DNA from: Vibrio mediterranei
GTDB taxonomy: Bacteria; Pseudomonadota; Gammaproteobacteria; Enterobacterales; Vibrionaceae
Direction: 5' to 3'
Length of the DNA stretch: 64,000 nucleotides
NCBI RefSeq assembly: GCF_900088415.1
Contig: NZ_FLLQ01000004.1
Coordinates: 124,001-188,000, forward strand
The notes beneath the pieces are model-generated. The model saw nothing but the letters and a program-made list of their open reading frames with translations. It had not been told where the DNA came from and did no database searches. Of the stretch, positions 57,044-64,000 are shown in pieces (within the stretch, counting starts at the first letter, position 1; every line of letters begins with the position of its first letter). Position numbers and translations under genes: made by a program.

Positions 57044-58345
57044 CTAAAAAGCTTCAGTAAAGTTGAAATAAAATGCCGAGCCATGTTTACCCATCCCTAA
57101 ATCAAGGCGGATATTCATGCGCGGTTGAAGTTCATAGCGATAGCCAATGCCATAAGACAAAATAGCGTGTCCCGACAAATCTTCGACAGACTCTCCCACC
57201 GAGCCCACGCCCGTCCATGCGGTAATGCCATGGTTAGATAGCGCGCCTGAGCTTCGACGGAATGTATGTCGGTATTCTGCGGTTACTTCTGCCGTCACCT
57301 TGTCACGATATTGGCCTTGATAGTAACCGCGCATCGAGTTTGCGCCGCCTAGTTCAGGCATGTCGTAATACGGCGTATCACCAAAAGCTTGTTGGAATCG
57401 ACCTAGCACCGCCAACACTCGACCCTTCTGGAAACTGTGGAAAGTTCGATATTCCACATCCAGTTTTTGGTACTCAGCTTGACTGCCTAGTGCTTCGCTA
57501 TACAGCAGCACCTCTGTTCTAAACAAAGAGCCACTCCAAGGATTAACGGCAACGTCACGAGAATCGTATTGAATGCTGCCACCTAGACCCCATGTAAAAG
57601 GTTTATCTTTGAACTCGTTAAAGTTCTCATCCAATATCGCCGAATCAGGTTCGGTGGTTGGACTAAAGTAATTCAGCTTAATTGCTGGGCCTACAAACCA
57701 GTTGTCGACCATTCGAAAGATCAAATTGCCTTTATAATTGTTGGTGTTGGCCTTGTATTGAGTGACATCGCCAAAATCAAACTGTTGCGCGGCATCATAG
57801 CCGATCCCCCAATAGTGTTTGCCTTGAGTACCTGCGTTCCATGCGCCTTGGAATTGAATATCATCGTTATTCCAAAACAGGTCATGTTTAGCTCGTAAAC
57901 CATAGCCCACTTCCGAATCAACATAGTTACCGATGATAAATGCCGAGACACTTGAGCGCTGGAGTTGTTGCTGTTCGCGGTCGGTTTTGAATGAATACAA
58001 ACCACCTACCGCAACAAGCACACCTTGTTCCGGAGTAAATGCAGGTCCACCTAGGAAGCTGAACATCGGTAACCCATTCACTTCACGGTAGTATTTTTTT
58101 GCGTACTTTAGATCTGAGATGGTCTCTGAATAGCGGCTATCGGTATTGTCGTCTTTTAGTTTTGAGATAGCGTCATCGTATTCGTCTACCTTAGCGTCTG
58201 CTTTAGTAACGTCGTGTTCGAACACCATGTCTTCTTTCTTGGTTTCAAGTTGAGCATAGCTAGGTATAACGACATCTTCTTTCGCGGCCACAATAGATGG
58301 TGCAATAGCAGAAAGGACAAGTAGCGACAGCAAGTTTACGCGCAT
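57044..58345 (-). CDS. BamA/TamA-family surface-antigen barrel protein
   Basis: About 433 aa with a signal peptide (MRVNLLSLLVLSAIAPSIVAA). An N-terminal charged, coiled segment (about 30-85) is followed by a 16-strand-type barrel: YDSRDVAVNPWSGSLFRTEV and GGANSMRGYYQGQYRDKV (the R-G motif of the Omp85 lid loop). The C-terminal FYFNFTEAF gives an aromatic end. It has no recognisable POTRA domains, so it is a short Omp85 member. ATG 58345 suits the signal peptide; 58363 is an alternative. Confidence 0.78.
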   Translation of the reverse strand: MRVNLLSLLVLSAIAPSIVAAKEDVVIPSYAQLETKKEDMVFEHDVTKADAKVDEYDDAISKLKDDNTDSRYSETISDLKYAKKYYREVNGLPMFSFLGGPAFTPEQGVLVAVGGLYSFKTDREQQQLQRSSVSAFIIGNYVDSEVGYGLRAKHDLFWNNDDIQFQGAWNAGTQGKHYWGIGYDAAQQFDFGDVTQYKANTNNYKGNLIFRMVDNWFVGPAIKLNYFSPTTEPDSAILDENFNEFKDKPFTWGLGGSIQYDSRDVAVNPWSGSLFRTEVLLYSEALGSQAEYQKLDVEYRTFHSFQKGRVLAVLGRFQQAFGDTPYYDMPELGGANSMRGYYQGQYRDKVTAEVTAEYRHTFRRSSGALSNHGITAWTGVGSVGESVEDLSGHAILSYGIGYRYELQPRMNIRLDLGMGKHGSAFYFNFTEAF

Positions 58346-58367
58346 GAATTGTAAGGTTCCCATAATC

Positions 58368-58389
58368 AATGAATGAACGTTCATTCATT
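58368..58389. promoter_or_regulatory. Perfect 22-bp palindrome, TetR-type operator
   Basis: An inverted repeat centred on AACGTT, with arms AATGAATGAAC / GTTCATTCATT, immediately upstream of the BamA/TamA-like start. This is a typical TetR/AcrR-family operator pattern. No TetR gene is in the window. Confidence 0.75.
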
Positions 58390-58506
58390 TTTTCAAAAAA
58401 GCGCGCGCATAATAAACAGAACACATTTCCGTATCAAGATATTTTTCTTTCTCAAATTATTCACATTCCGAATATCGATGAACAATTTGATGACATAGGC
58501 TTGTGG

Positions 58507-59538
58507 CTAGAGGTTTTTCCAAGAAAAATTGTCAATTCGCTCGTCGGCGATATAGAACAATTTATTGCCTGCGGAAATGGATTGTTCGAGATCTGGGTTA
58601 AGAATGATGCCATTTCCTACATCCACTGCGATTAAAGTCGCTTGGTACTCTACTTTCATCCAATTGAACAAGGCTTCGACCGATGAGTCTGGAGCATCGC
58701 TTGGGTAGTGAACCGAGTATTGCGTCATGCCTCGTGTTGAGCTTAATAGCTCTTGATGTAAGGCACTTGAACCAGGATCAACCGCAGCCTTAGCAAGCAT
58801 TTCCGCTCCTACAGCTGGGATACATTCAGAGTTTGGACAGTGTTGATGTAGAAGGTCGCTCAGCGCTTCGTCTTTGAAATAAACCAGCAGGTGAGCATTA
58901 GGGTTGCGGTTTGAGCAATAAAGGGCCGCAGAGAGGGTTATATCATCTTCGGGATTATCAATAAGAATACAACTAGCGGTTTCGATGTTGGTTTTTTCCA
59001 TTTCTCGTCCGTCGGTATAGCTGTTCACTTTGACAAAAGAAATCTCACCGGGAAGCGGGTTTTCGATATCCGAACGACTGCACAACACTATAGGTCTGCG
59101 ACCTGTTTCTTCATGTTGCAACATACGAATAAGATGAATAGTACGCTGACCATTCCAACCCAACATTAGAATATGATTTTCCACAGTTACTTTCCTTTTA
59201 CCGAGTTGTCCAGAACGCCAAGAATCGAGCCCGAGTGCTGCTAAACGGCCAAGTAACGCCGCAAACAACATTAGTCCTCCAGGGATGACAAATAAGATAG
59301 CCACCCAACGACCTGCTTCCGTCGTTGGAGATAAGTCGCCATAACCAACCGTTGAAGCGGTGACGACGATAAAATAGATGAATTGAGAAATAGGAACCGT
59401 CAGGTCTGTTTCGCCACTGGCTCTGAGTAATACCCATGATAAGCCAGCATAAAGCAAAATGGCGGCCGCTAAGCTTTTAAACCTGAGTTCGAACAGATGA
59501 GAATGAAACCATTTTCTGAGTTGTAACCAAATCGCCAC
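58507..59538 (-). CDS. Potassium channel with RCK-like domain
   Basis: 343 aa. TM1 about 22-40, pore helix and selectivity filter TASTVGYGDLSP (about 60-72), TM2 about 80-103, then cytoplasmic NAD-binding-like RCK/TrkA-N region (ENHILMLGWNGQRTIHLIRML) to the end. The two-TM layout resembles MthK or E. coli Kch. It probably conducts K+ and is gated by a ligand; no neighbours give a pathway. Confidence 0.88.
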   Translation of the reverse strand: MAIWLQLRKWFHSHLFELRFKSLAAAILLYAGLSWVLLRASGETDLTVPISQFIYFIVVTASTVGYGDLSPTTEAGRWVAILFVIPGGLMLFAALLGRLAALGLDSWRSGQLGKRKVTVENHILMLGWNGQRTIHLIRMLQHEETGRRPIVLCSRSDIENPLPGEISFVKVNSYTDGREMEKTNIETASCILIDNPEDDITLSAALYCSNRNPNAHLLVYFKDEALSDLLHQHCPNSECIPAVGAEMLAKAAVDPGSSALHQELLSSTRGMTQYSVHYPSDAPDSSVEALFNWMKVEYQATLIAVDVGNGIILNPDLEQSISAGNKLFYIADERIDNFSWKNL

Positions 59539-59603
59539 TGACTTCCCTATTCGTAGACGGATTATGTGTTAAGCATATATGAAAATGGCGAACAACATAT
59601 ACG

Positions 59604-59632
59604 AAAAAACCAGTCCGAAGACTGGTTTTTTG
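59604..59632 (-). terminator. Terminator of nadA
   Basis: AAAAAACCAGTC-CGAA-GACTGGTTTTTT, 23 bases after the nadA stop; symmetrical, so possibly bidirectional. Confidence 0.9.
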
Positions 59633-59654
59633 AGAACGGCGTTAACTTTAGTGG

Positions 59655-60716
59655 TTACGCGTTGCCTTTCACTTTAATTTGCAGTTGCTCAGCAAAGTCC
59701 AACATGCGATTTAAAGGAATCAGCGACTTAACGCGTAGCTCGTCATCTACAAAGATTTCGTGCTCTTCACCGCCATCTTTCAGTGCTTTTTCAATGGCAC
59801 GTAGACCATTCATCGCCATCCAAGGACAGTGTGCACAGCTGCGGCATGTTGCGCCAGCGCCTGCTGTTGGTGCTTCGATCAGTTCTTTCTCTGGTACCAT
59901 TTGCTGCATTTTGAAGAAAATGCCTTTGTCGGTCGCAACAATCATCTGCTTGTGCGGTAGCTCTTTGGCTGCTTTGATCAGCTGGCTGGTAGAACCAACA
60001 GAATCCGCCAGTTCAACGACACTAGCCGGAGACTCCGGGTGTACCAGAATCGCTGCGTCTGGATAAACTGACTTCATGTCTTTCAATGCTTTGGCAGAGA
60101 ACTCGTCATGGACGATACACTCACCTTGCCATAAAAGCATGTCCGCACCAGTTTGGTTCGCGATGTACGAACCTAGGTGACGATCTGGACCCCAAATAAT
60201 TGGTTTGTCTTCAGCGTCTAGGTGCTCGACGATTTCAAGGGCGATACTTGACGTCACAACCCAGTCAGCTCTCGCTTTTACGGCTGCAGAGGTGTTGGCG
60301 TAAACCACAACCGTGTGGTCAGGATGCGCATCGCAGAATTCAGTGAACTTGTCCGCTGGACAGCCAAGGTCTAGAGAACATTCCGCTTCTAGAGTTGGCA
60401 TCAGAATGCGTTTTTCTGGCGTTAGGATTTTTGCTGATTCGCCCATAAAGCGAACGCCAGCAATGATCAACGTCGACGCATCGTGGCGGTTACCGAACTT
60501 CGCCATTTCAAGAGAGTCACCCACGAAACCACCCGTCTCTTCTGCAAGAGCTTGGATTTCAGGATCGGTGTAATAGTGTGCAATCAAAACCGCGTCTTTT
60601 TGTTTTAATAGCGTTTTGATGTTTGCAATGTATTGCTGTTTCTCGTCATCACTTAGAGGAACAGGCTTAGGGGGAAACGGATATACCGTATCAATAGTGT
60701 CTAAGATGTGGCTCAT
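59655..60716 (-). CDS. nadA: Quinolinate synthase A
   Basis: 353 aa (E. coli 347). It makes quinolinate from iminoaspartate and dihydroxyacetone phosphate in NAD synthesis. [4Fe-4S] ligand cysteines are in [19 protein letters not shown] and [36 protein letters not shown] is highly conserved. Single gene; upstream lies repeat array 2 and then cpoB, which is close to nadA in enterobacteria too. Confidence 0.97.
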   Translation of the reverse strand: MSHILDTIDTVYPFPPKPVPLSDDEKQQYIANIKTLLKQKDAVLIAHYYTDPEIQALAEETGGFVGDSLEMAKFGNRHDASTLIIAGVRFMGESAKILTPEKRILMPTLEAECSLDLGCPADKFTEFCDAHPDHTVVVYANTSAAVKARADWVVTSSIALEIVEHLDAEDKPIIWGPDRHLGSYIANQTGADMLLWQGECIVHDEFSAKALKDMKSVYPDAAILVHPESPASVVELADSVGSTSQLIKAAKELPHKQMIVATDKGIFFKMQQMVPEKELIEAPTAGAGATCRSCAHCPWMAMNGLRAIEKALKDGGEEHEIFVDDELRVKSLIPLNRMLDFAEQLQIKVKGNA

Positions 60717-60867
60717 AGCGCATGCTCTATGCTACTTCCAAATAGTCCGAGCATTGTACACGGATATTCCTACAAGGACAAAGGCAGGCCTGAGGTAATC
60801 GACCAAAGTTGAATAGAAAGTGGCCGTATCGGGCTAAGAGTGTGATGGGTTGTAAAGAAGCGTTGAG

Positions 60868-63004
60868 GTTGGAAGATAAAACAGTTATATCCACAACTGC
60901 CACAGCAGTTAATATTGGTCGTCACCCCTGTGGAGGCAGGGGTCTTGTTACAGCGAGTACTGAACGCGCTTTTAGTAGATCCCTGCCTGCGCAGGAATGA
61001 CGAGCCTTTGGTGGTTGGAAGCGCTTTAGGTAAATGGCTGCCAGTACAGGTGCATAGCTAGCGGAATGGTTTGGATACTATGAAACTGGAAGACGGAGCA
61101 ATTGCATCCACAACTGATACAGCTGTTACTTTAAACGTCACTCCTGCGGAGGCAGGGGTCTTATTTCAGCGAGTACTGAACGCGCTTTTAGTAGATCCCT
61201 GCCTGCGCAGGAATGACGATCCCTGGTGGTTGGGAGCGCTTTAGGTAAATGCCTGTCAGTGCAAGCGCATCGTTAGCGGAATGGTGTGGATACTATGTAA
61301 CTGGAAGACGGAGCAATTACATCCACAATAGACACAGGCGTTATTTTGGGTGTCACCCCTGCGGAAGCAGGGGTCTTGTTCCAGCGAGTACTGAACGCGC
61401 TTTTAGTAGATCCCTGCCTGCGCAGGAATGACCACCCCTGGTGGTTGGGAGCGCTTTAGGTAAATGCCTGCCAGTGCAGGTGCATAGTTAGCGAAATAGT
61501 GTGGATACTATGTAACTGGAAGACGGAGCAATTGCATCCACAATTGATACAGACGTTATTTTGAACGTCACCCCTGCGGAGGCAGGGGTCTTGTTCCAGC
61601 GAGTACTGAACGCGCTTTTAGTAGATTCCTGCCTGCGCAGGAATGACCACCCCTGGTGGTTGGGAGCGCTTTAGGTAAATGCCTGCCAGTGCAGGTGCAT
61701 AGTTAGCGAAATAGTGTGGATACTATGTAACTGGAAGACGGAGCAATTGCATCCACAATTGATACAGACGTTATTTTGAACGTCACCCCTGCGGAGGCAG
61801 GGGTCTTGTTCCAGCGAGTACGGAACGCGCTTTTAGTAGATCCCTGCCTGCGCAGGAATGACGATCCCTGGTGGTTGGGAGCGCTTTAGGTAAATGCCTG
61901 TCAGTGCAGGTGCATAGTTAGCGGAATGGTTTGGATACTATAAAACTGGAGAACGGAGCAATTGCATCCACAACTGATACAGCTGTTACTTTAAACGTCA
62001 CCCCTGCGGAGGCAGGGGTCTTGTTACAGCGAGTACTGAGCGCGCTTTTAGTAGATTCCTGCCTGCGCAGGAATGACGATCCCTGGTGGTTGGGAGCGCT
62101 TTAGGTAAATGCCTGCCAGTGCAGGTACATAGCTAGCGGAATGGGTTGTGGGCATTATGTAACTGGAAGATGGAACAATTGCATCCACAACTGATACAGC
62201 TGTTACTGTAAACGTCACCCCTGCGGAGGCAGGGGTCTTATTTCAGCGAGTACTGAACGCGCTTTTAGTAGATTCCTGCCTGCGCAGGAATGACGAGCCT
62301 TGGTGGTTGGGAGCGCTATAGGTAAATGCCTGCCAGTGCAGGTGCATAGCTAGCGGAATGGTTTGGATACTATAAAACTGGAAAACGGAGCAATTGCATC
62401 CACAACTAATACAGCTGTTACTGTAAACGTCACCCCTGCGGAGGCAGGGGTCTTGTTACAGCGAGTACTGAACGCGCTTTTAGTAGATTCCTGCCTGCGC
62501 AGGAATGACGAGCCTTTGGTGGTTGGAAGCGCTTTAGGTAAATGGCTGCCAGTACAGGTGCATAGCTAGCGGAATGGTTTGGATACTATGAAACTGGAAG
62601 ACGGAGCAATTGCATCCACAACTGATACAGCTGTTACTTTAAACGTCACTCCTGCGGAGGCAGGGGTCTTATTTCAGCGAGTACTGAACGCGCTTTTAGT
62701 AGATCCCTGCCTGCGCAGGAATGACGAGCCTTTGGTGGTTGGGAACGCTTTAGGTAAATGCCTGCCAGTGCAGGTACATAGTTAGCGGAATGGTGTGGAT
62801 ACTATGTAACTGGAAGACGGAGCAATTACATCCACAATTGACACAGGCGTTATTTTGGGCGTCACCCCTGCGGAGGCAGGGGTCTTGTTACAGCGAGTAC
62901 GGAACGCGCTTTTAGTAGATTCCTGCCTGCGCAGGAATGACGAGCTTTGGCTGGTTGAGATCGCTTTAGGTGAACGCCTGCCTGCCAATGCAGGCGCCCG
63001 GCTA
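60868..63004 (+). repeat. Tandem array 2: ten ~215.5-bp units
   Basis: The phrase GTCACCCCTGCGGAGGCAGG (or a near copy) begins at 60921, 61137, 61352, 61567, 61782, 61997, 62214, 62429, 62645 and 62861, a period of 215-217 bp. Each unit has two hairpins, CCCCTGC-GGA-GGCAGGGG and TTCCTGC-CT-GCGCAGGAA followed by ATGAC, separated by AGCGAGTACTGAACGCGC. The first unit is the most diverged and the array ends with a partial unit near 63004. Short frames (about 60-70 aa, with TPAEAG...CLRRNDE) repeat with the units and are taken as spurious. Confidence 0.94.
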
Positions 63005-63032
63005 TAAAAGCGACAACGCACTTGTCTGATTA

Positions 63033-63821
63033 TTACTTCAAATTGGACTGAGCAACTTTTGCAGAAGAACTACCAGGGTACTCAGCAATTACTTGCTCGT
63101 AGTACTTTTTCGCTTCTGCTGCTTTGTTGCCGCGCTTCGCTAGATCGCCCAATTTAACTAGTGCATCTGCACGTTTGTTGGATTCTTTAAAGCCTAATAC
63201 CGCTTTAAAGCTCTTTTCTGCTTCTGAATCTTGGCGTTTAGCAAAGTAAAGCTGACCTAACCAGTAATGCGTGTTCGGCATAAAGGTTGAGTTTGGATAG
63301 TCTTTTTGGAATTGCTTGAATGCTTCGATAGCACCGGCGTAGTCGCGTTTTTTCAAGATAAGGTCTACAGCATTTTGATATGCCGTTTGCTCATCAGCGT
63401 CTGTGCTGAATTTGCCTTGAGGTGTTGTGCTGTCTTTTGCTACAGGAACTGGGACTGCGGCCGTGCTTGCTTGAGAGCGAAGTTTATCGATCTCAATGAA
63501 TAGTTCTCTTTGACGCTGCAACATTTGCTCCATATCGTAGCTGTTTCGTTCTAGCTGACCACGTAGAGTTGCGATTTCTTGCGTCATTTCATCGAGCTGT
63601 TGCTGCATTTGCAACTGAACTCGGTTTCGGTTCTGAAGCAGGCGTTCTAAGCGTTGAACGTCAGTTTCATTGGTTGCAGCATGGGCTGCTGAAATAGAGG
63701 CAGCAGTTGCCGAGGAAGATGTTGCGCTCAAGTCGGTAACCGGTGCTTTTGTCGCGTAAGCTGTGCTTGCTGCGCCGGCTAGTAACGTAAGCGTAACAAC
63801 GCGCTTAATGTTACTGTTCAT
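63033..63821 (-). CDS. cpoB: Cell-division coordinator / Tol-Pal system protein CpoB (YbgF)
   Basis: 262 aa, periplasmic. Signal peptide (cleaved near AYA-TK), a coiled-coil trimerisation region (about 55-115, Gln/Arg-rich: LERLLQNRNRVQLQMQQQLDEM) and C-terminal TPR repeats (about 140-260) with YQNAVDLILKKRDYAGAIEAFKQFQKDYPNS. It coordinates PBP1B activity with Tol-Pal constriction. It follows pal by 84 bp, the standard tol-pal order. Confidence 0.93.
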   Translation of the reverse strand: MNSNIKRVVTLTLLAGAASTAYATKAPVTDLSATSSSATAASISAAHAATNETDVQRLERLLQNRNRVQLQMQQQLDEMTQEIATLRGQLERNSYDMEQMLQRQRELFIEIDKLRSQASTAAVPVPVAKDSTTPQGKFSTDADEQTAYQNAVDLILKKRDYAGAIEAFKQFQKDYPNSTFMPNTHYWLGQLYFAKRQDSEAEKSFKAVLGFKESNKRADALVKLGDLAKRGNKAAEAKKYYEQVIAEYPGSSSAKVAQSNLK

Positions 63822-63905
63822 AAAGGTTATTACCTCAATTGCCGTGGCTTAAAACAATGAGTCGCAGCGCAAAGGCTGCGACTCAACAATCTTAAGCAGA
63901 TTGAA

Positions 63906-64000
63906 TTAGTAAACTAGAACTGCGCGACGGTTTTTCGCGTACGCGTCTTCAGATTGACCTAGTACTAGTGGTTTCTCTTCACCGTAGCTTACGATAGAGA
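63906..64000 (-). CDS. pal: Peptidoglycan-associated lipoprotein, C-terminal end only
   Basis: The last 31 residues are visible: [20 protein letters not shown] then [10 protein letters not shown] and stop, the conserved end of the OmpA-C domain that binds peptidoglycan (the NRR motif contacts the wall). The rest lies beyond the window. Confidence 0.95.
   Translation of the reverse strand, partial: SIVSYGEEKPLVLGQSEDAYAKNRRAVLVY

Noticed and set aside
62363..62785. Repeated ~68-aa reading frames in array 2 with TPAEAG and CLRRNDE
   Set aside because: They follow the repeat period, have no ribosome binding sites and give the peptide pattern typical of translated palindromic repeats; taken as non-coding.
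60868..63004. Superintegron attC (VCR) array
   Set aside because: No gene cassettes between repeats, no recognisable core recombination sites and no integrase gene.

Overview
The window looks like a chromosome segment from a marine gammaproteobacterium, most likely Vibrio or a close relative. This rests on recognisable gene content (an AlaE-type alanine exporter, a nadA / cpoB-pal order, many hybrid kinases) and protein character; no database search was possible. It is a metabolic and signalling region with no phage, integrase or insertion-sequence gene.

Layout. (1) 1-7470, minus strand: a complete L-fucose operon, fucR-fucP-fucI-fucK-fucU-fucA-fucO, with fucO cut by the window edge. (2) 7786-17210: a phosphate-ester block with a HAD phosphatase, a PhnCDE-type ABC transporter, a periplasmic GlpQ-type phosphodiesterase and a sigma-54 two-component system. 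Two sigma-54 promoters and three matching dyad enhancer sites tie the transporter and phosphodiesterase to that system. (3) 17403-20152: a MarC-type membrane protein, a beta-barrel protein and a LysR regulator. (4) 20215-26172: GMC alcohol dehydrogenase, acyl-CoA ligase, aldehyde dehydrogenase and a divergent AraC regulator, a probable alcohol-to-acyl-CoA route. (5) 26196-27596: a tandem array of seven ~204.5-bp repeats. (6) 27878-33475: an operon of amino-acid ABC transporter, glycosylasparaginase, CutC and LacI regulator, probably for N-acetylglucosaminyl-asparagine or related amides, with two operator palindromes in front and a stray copy of the repeat behind. (7) 33821-43047: acid phosphatase AphA, a polyamine-type ABC transporter, a CoA-acylating aldehyde dehydrogenase and an atypical DapDC/ODC-fold decarboxylase. 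(8) 43295-50027: an AT-rich phosphorelay cluster (NarL-type regulator, large hybrid kinase with HPt, HD-GYP regulator, small unknown protein, receiver-HPt protein). (9) 50144-52157: an HNH nuclease overlapping a methyltransferase, beside tRNA-Ser(GGA). (10) 52299-60716: alaE, a Cache-domain hybrid kinase, a UPF0149 protein, two outer-membrane proteins behind a perfect palindrome, a potassium channel and nadA. (11) 60868-63004: a second tandem array, ten units of ~215.5 bp. (12) 63033-64000: cpoB and the end of pal.

The most interesting items are the glycosylasparaginase-CutC operon flanked by repeats, the reconstructed sigma-54 phosphodiester regulon, the two long tandem arrays built on hairpins of one type, and the AT-rich phosphorelay cluster. 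Start codons were adjusted where a better ribosome binding site was visible. All functions come from reading motifs and family resemblance by eye.
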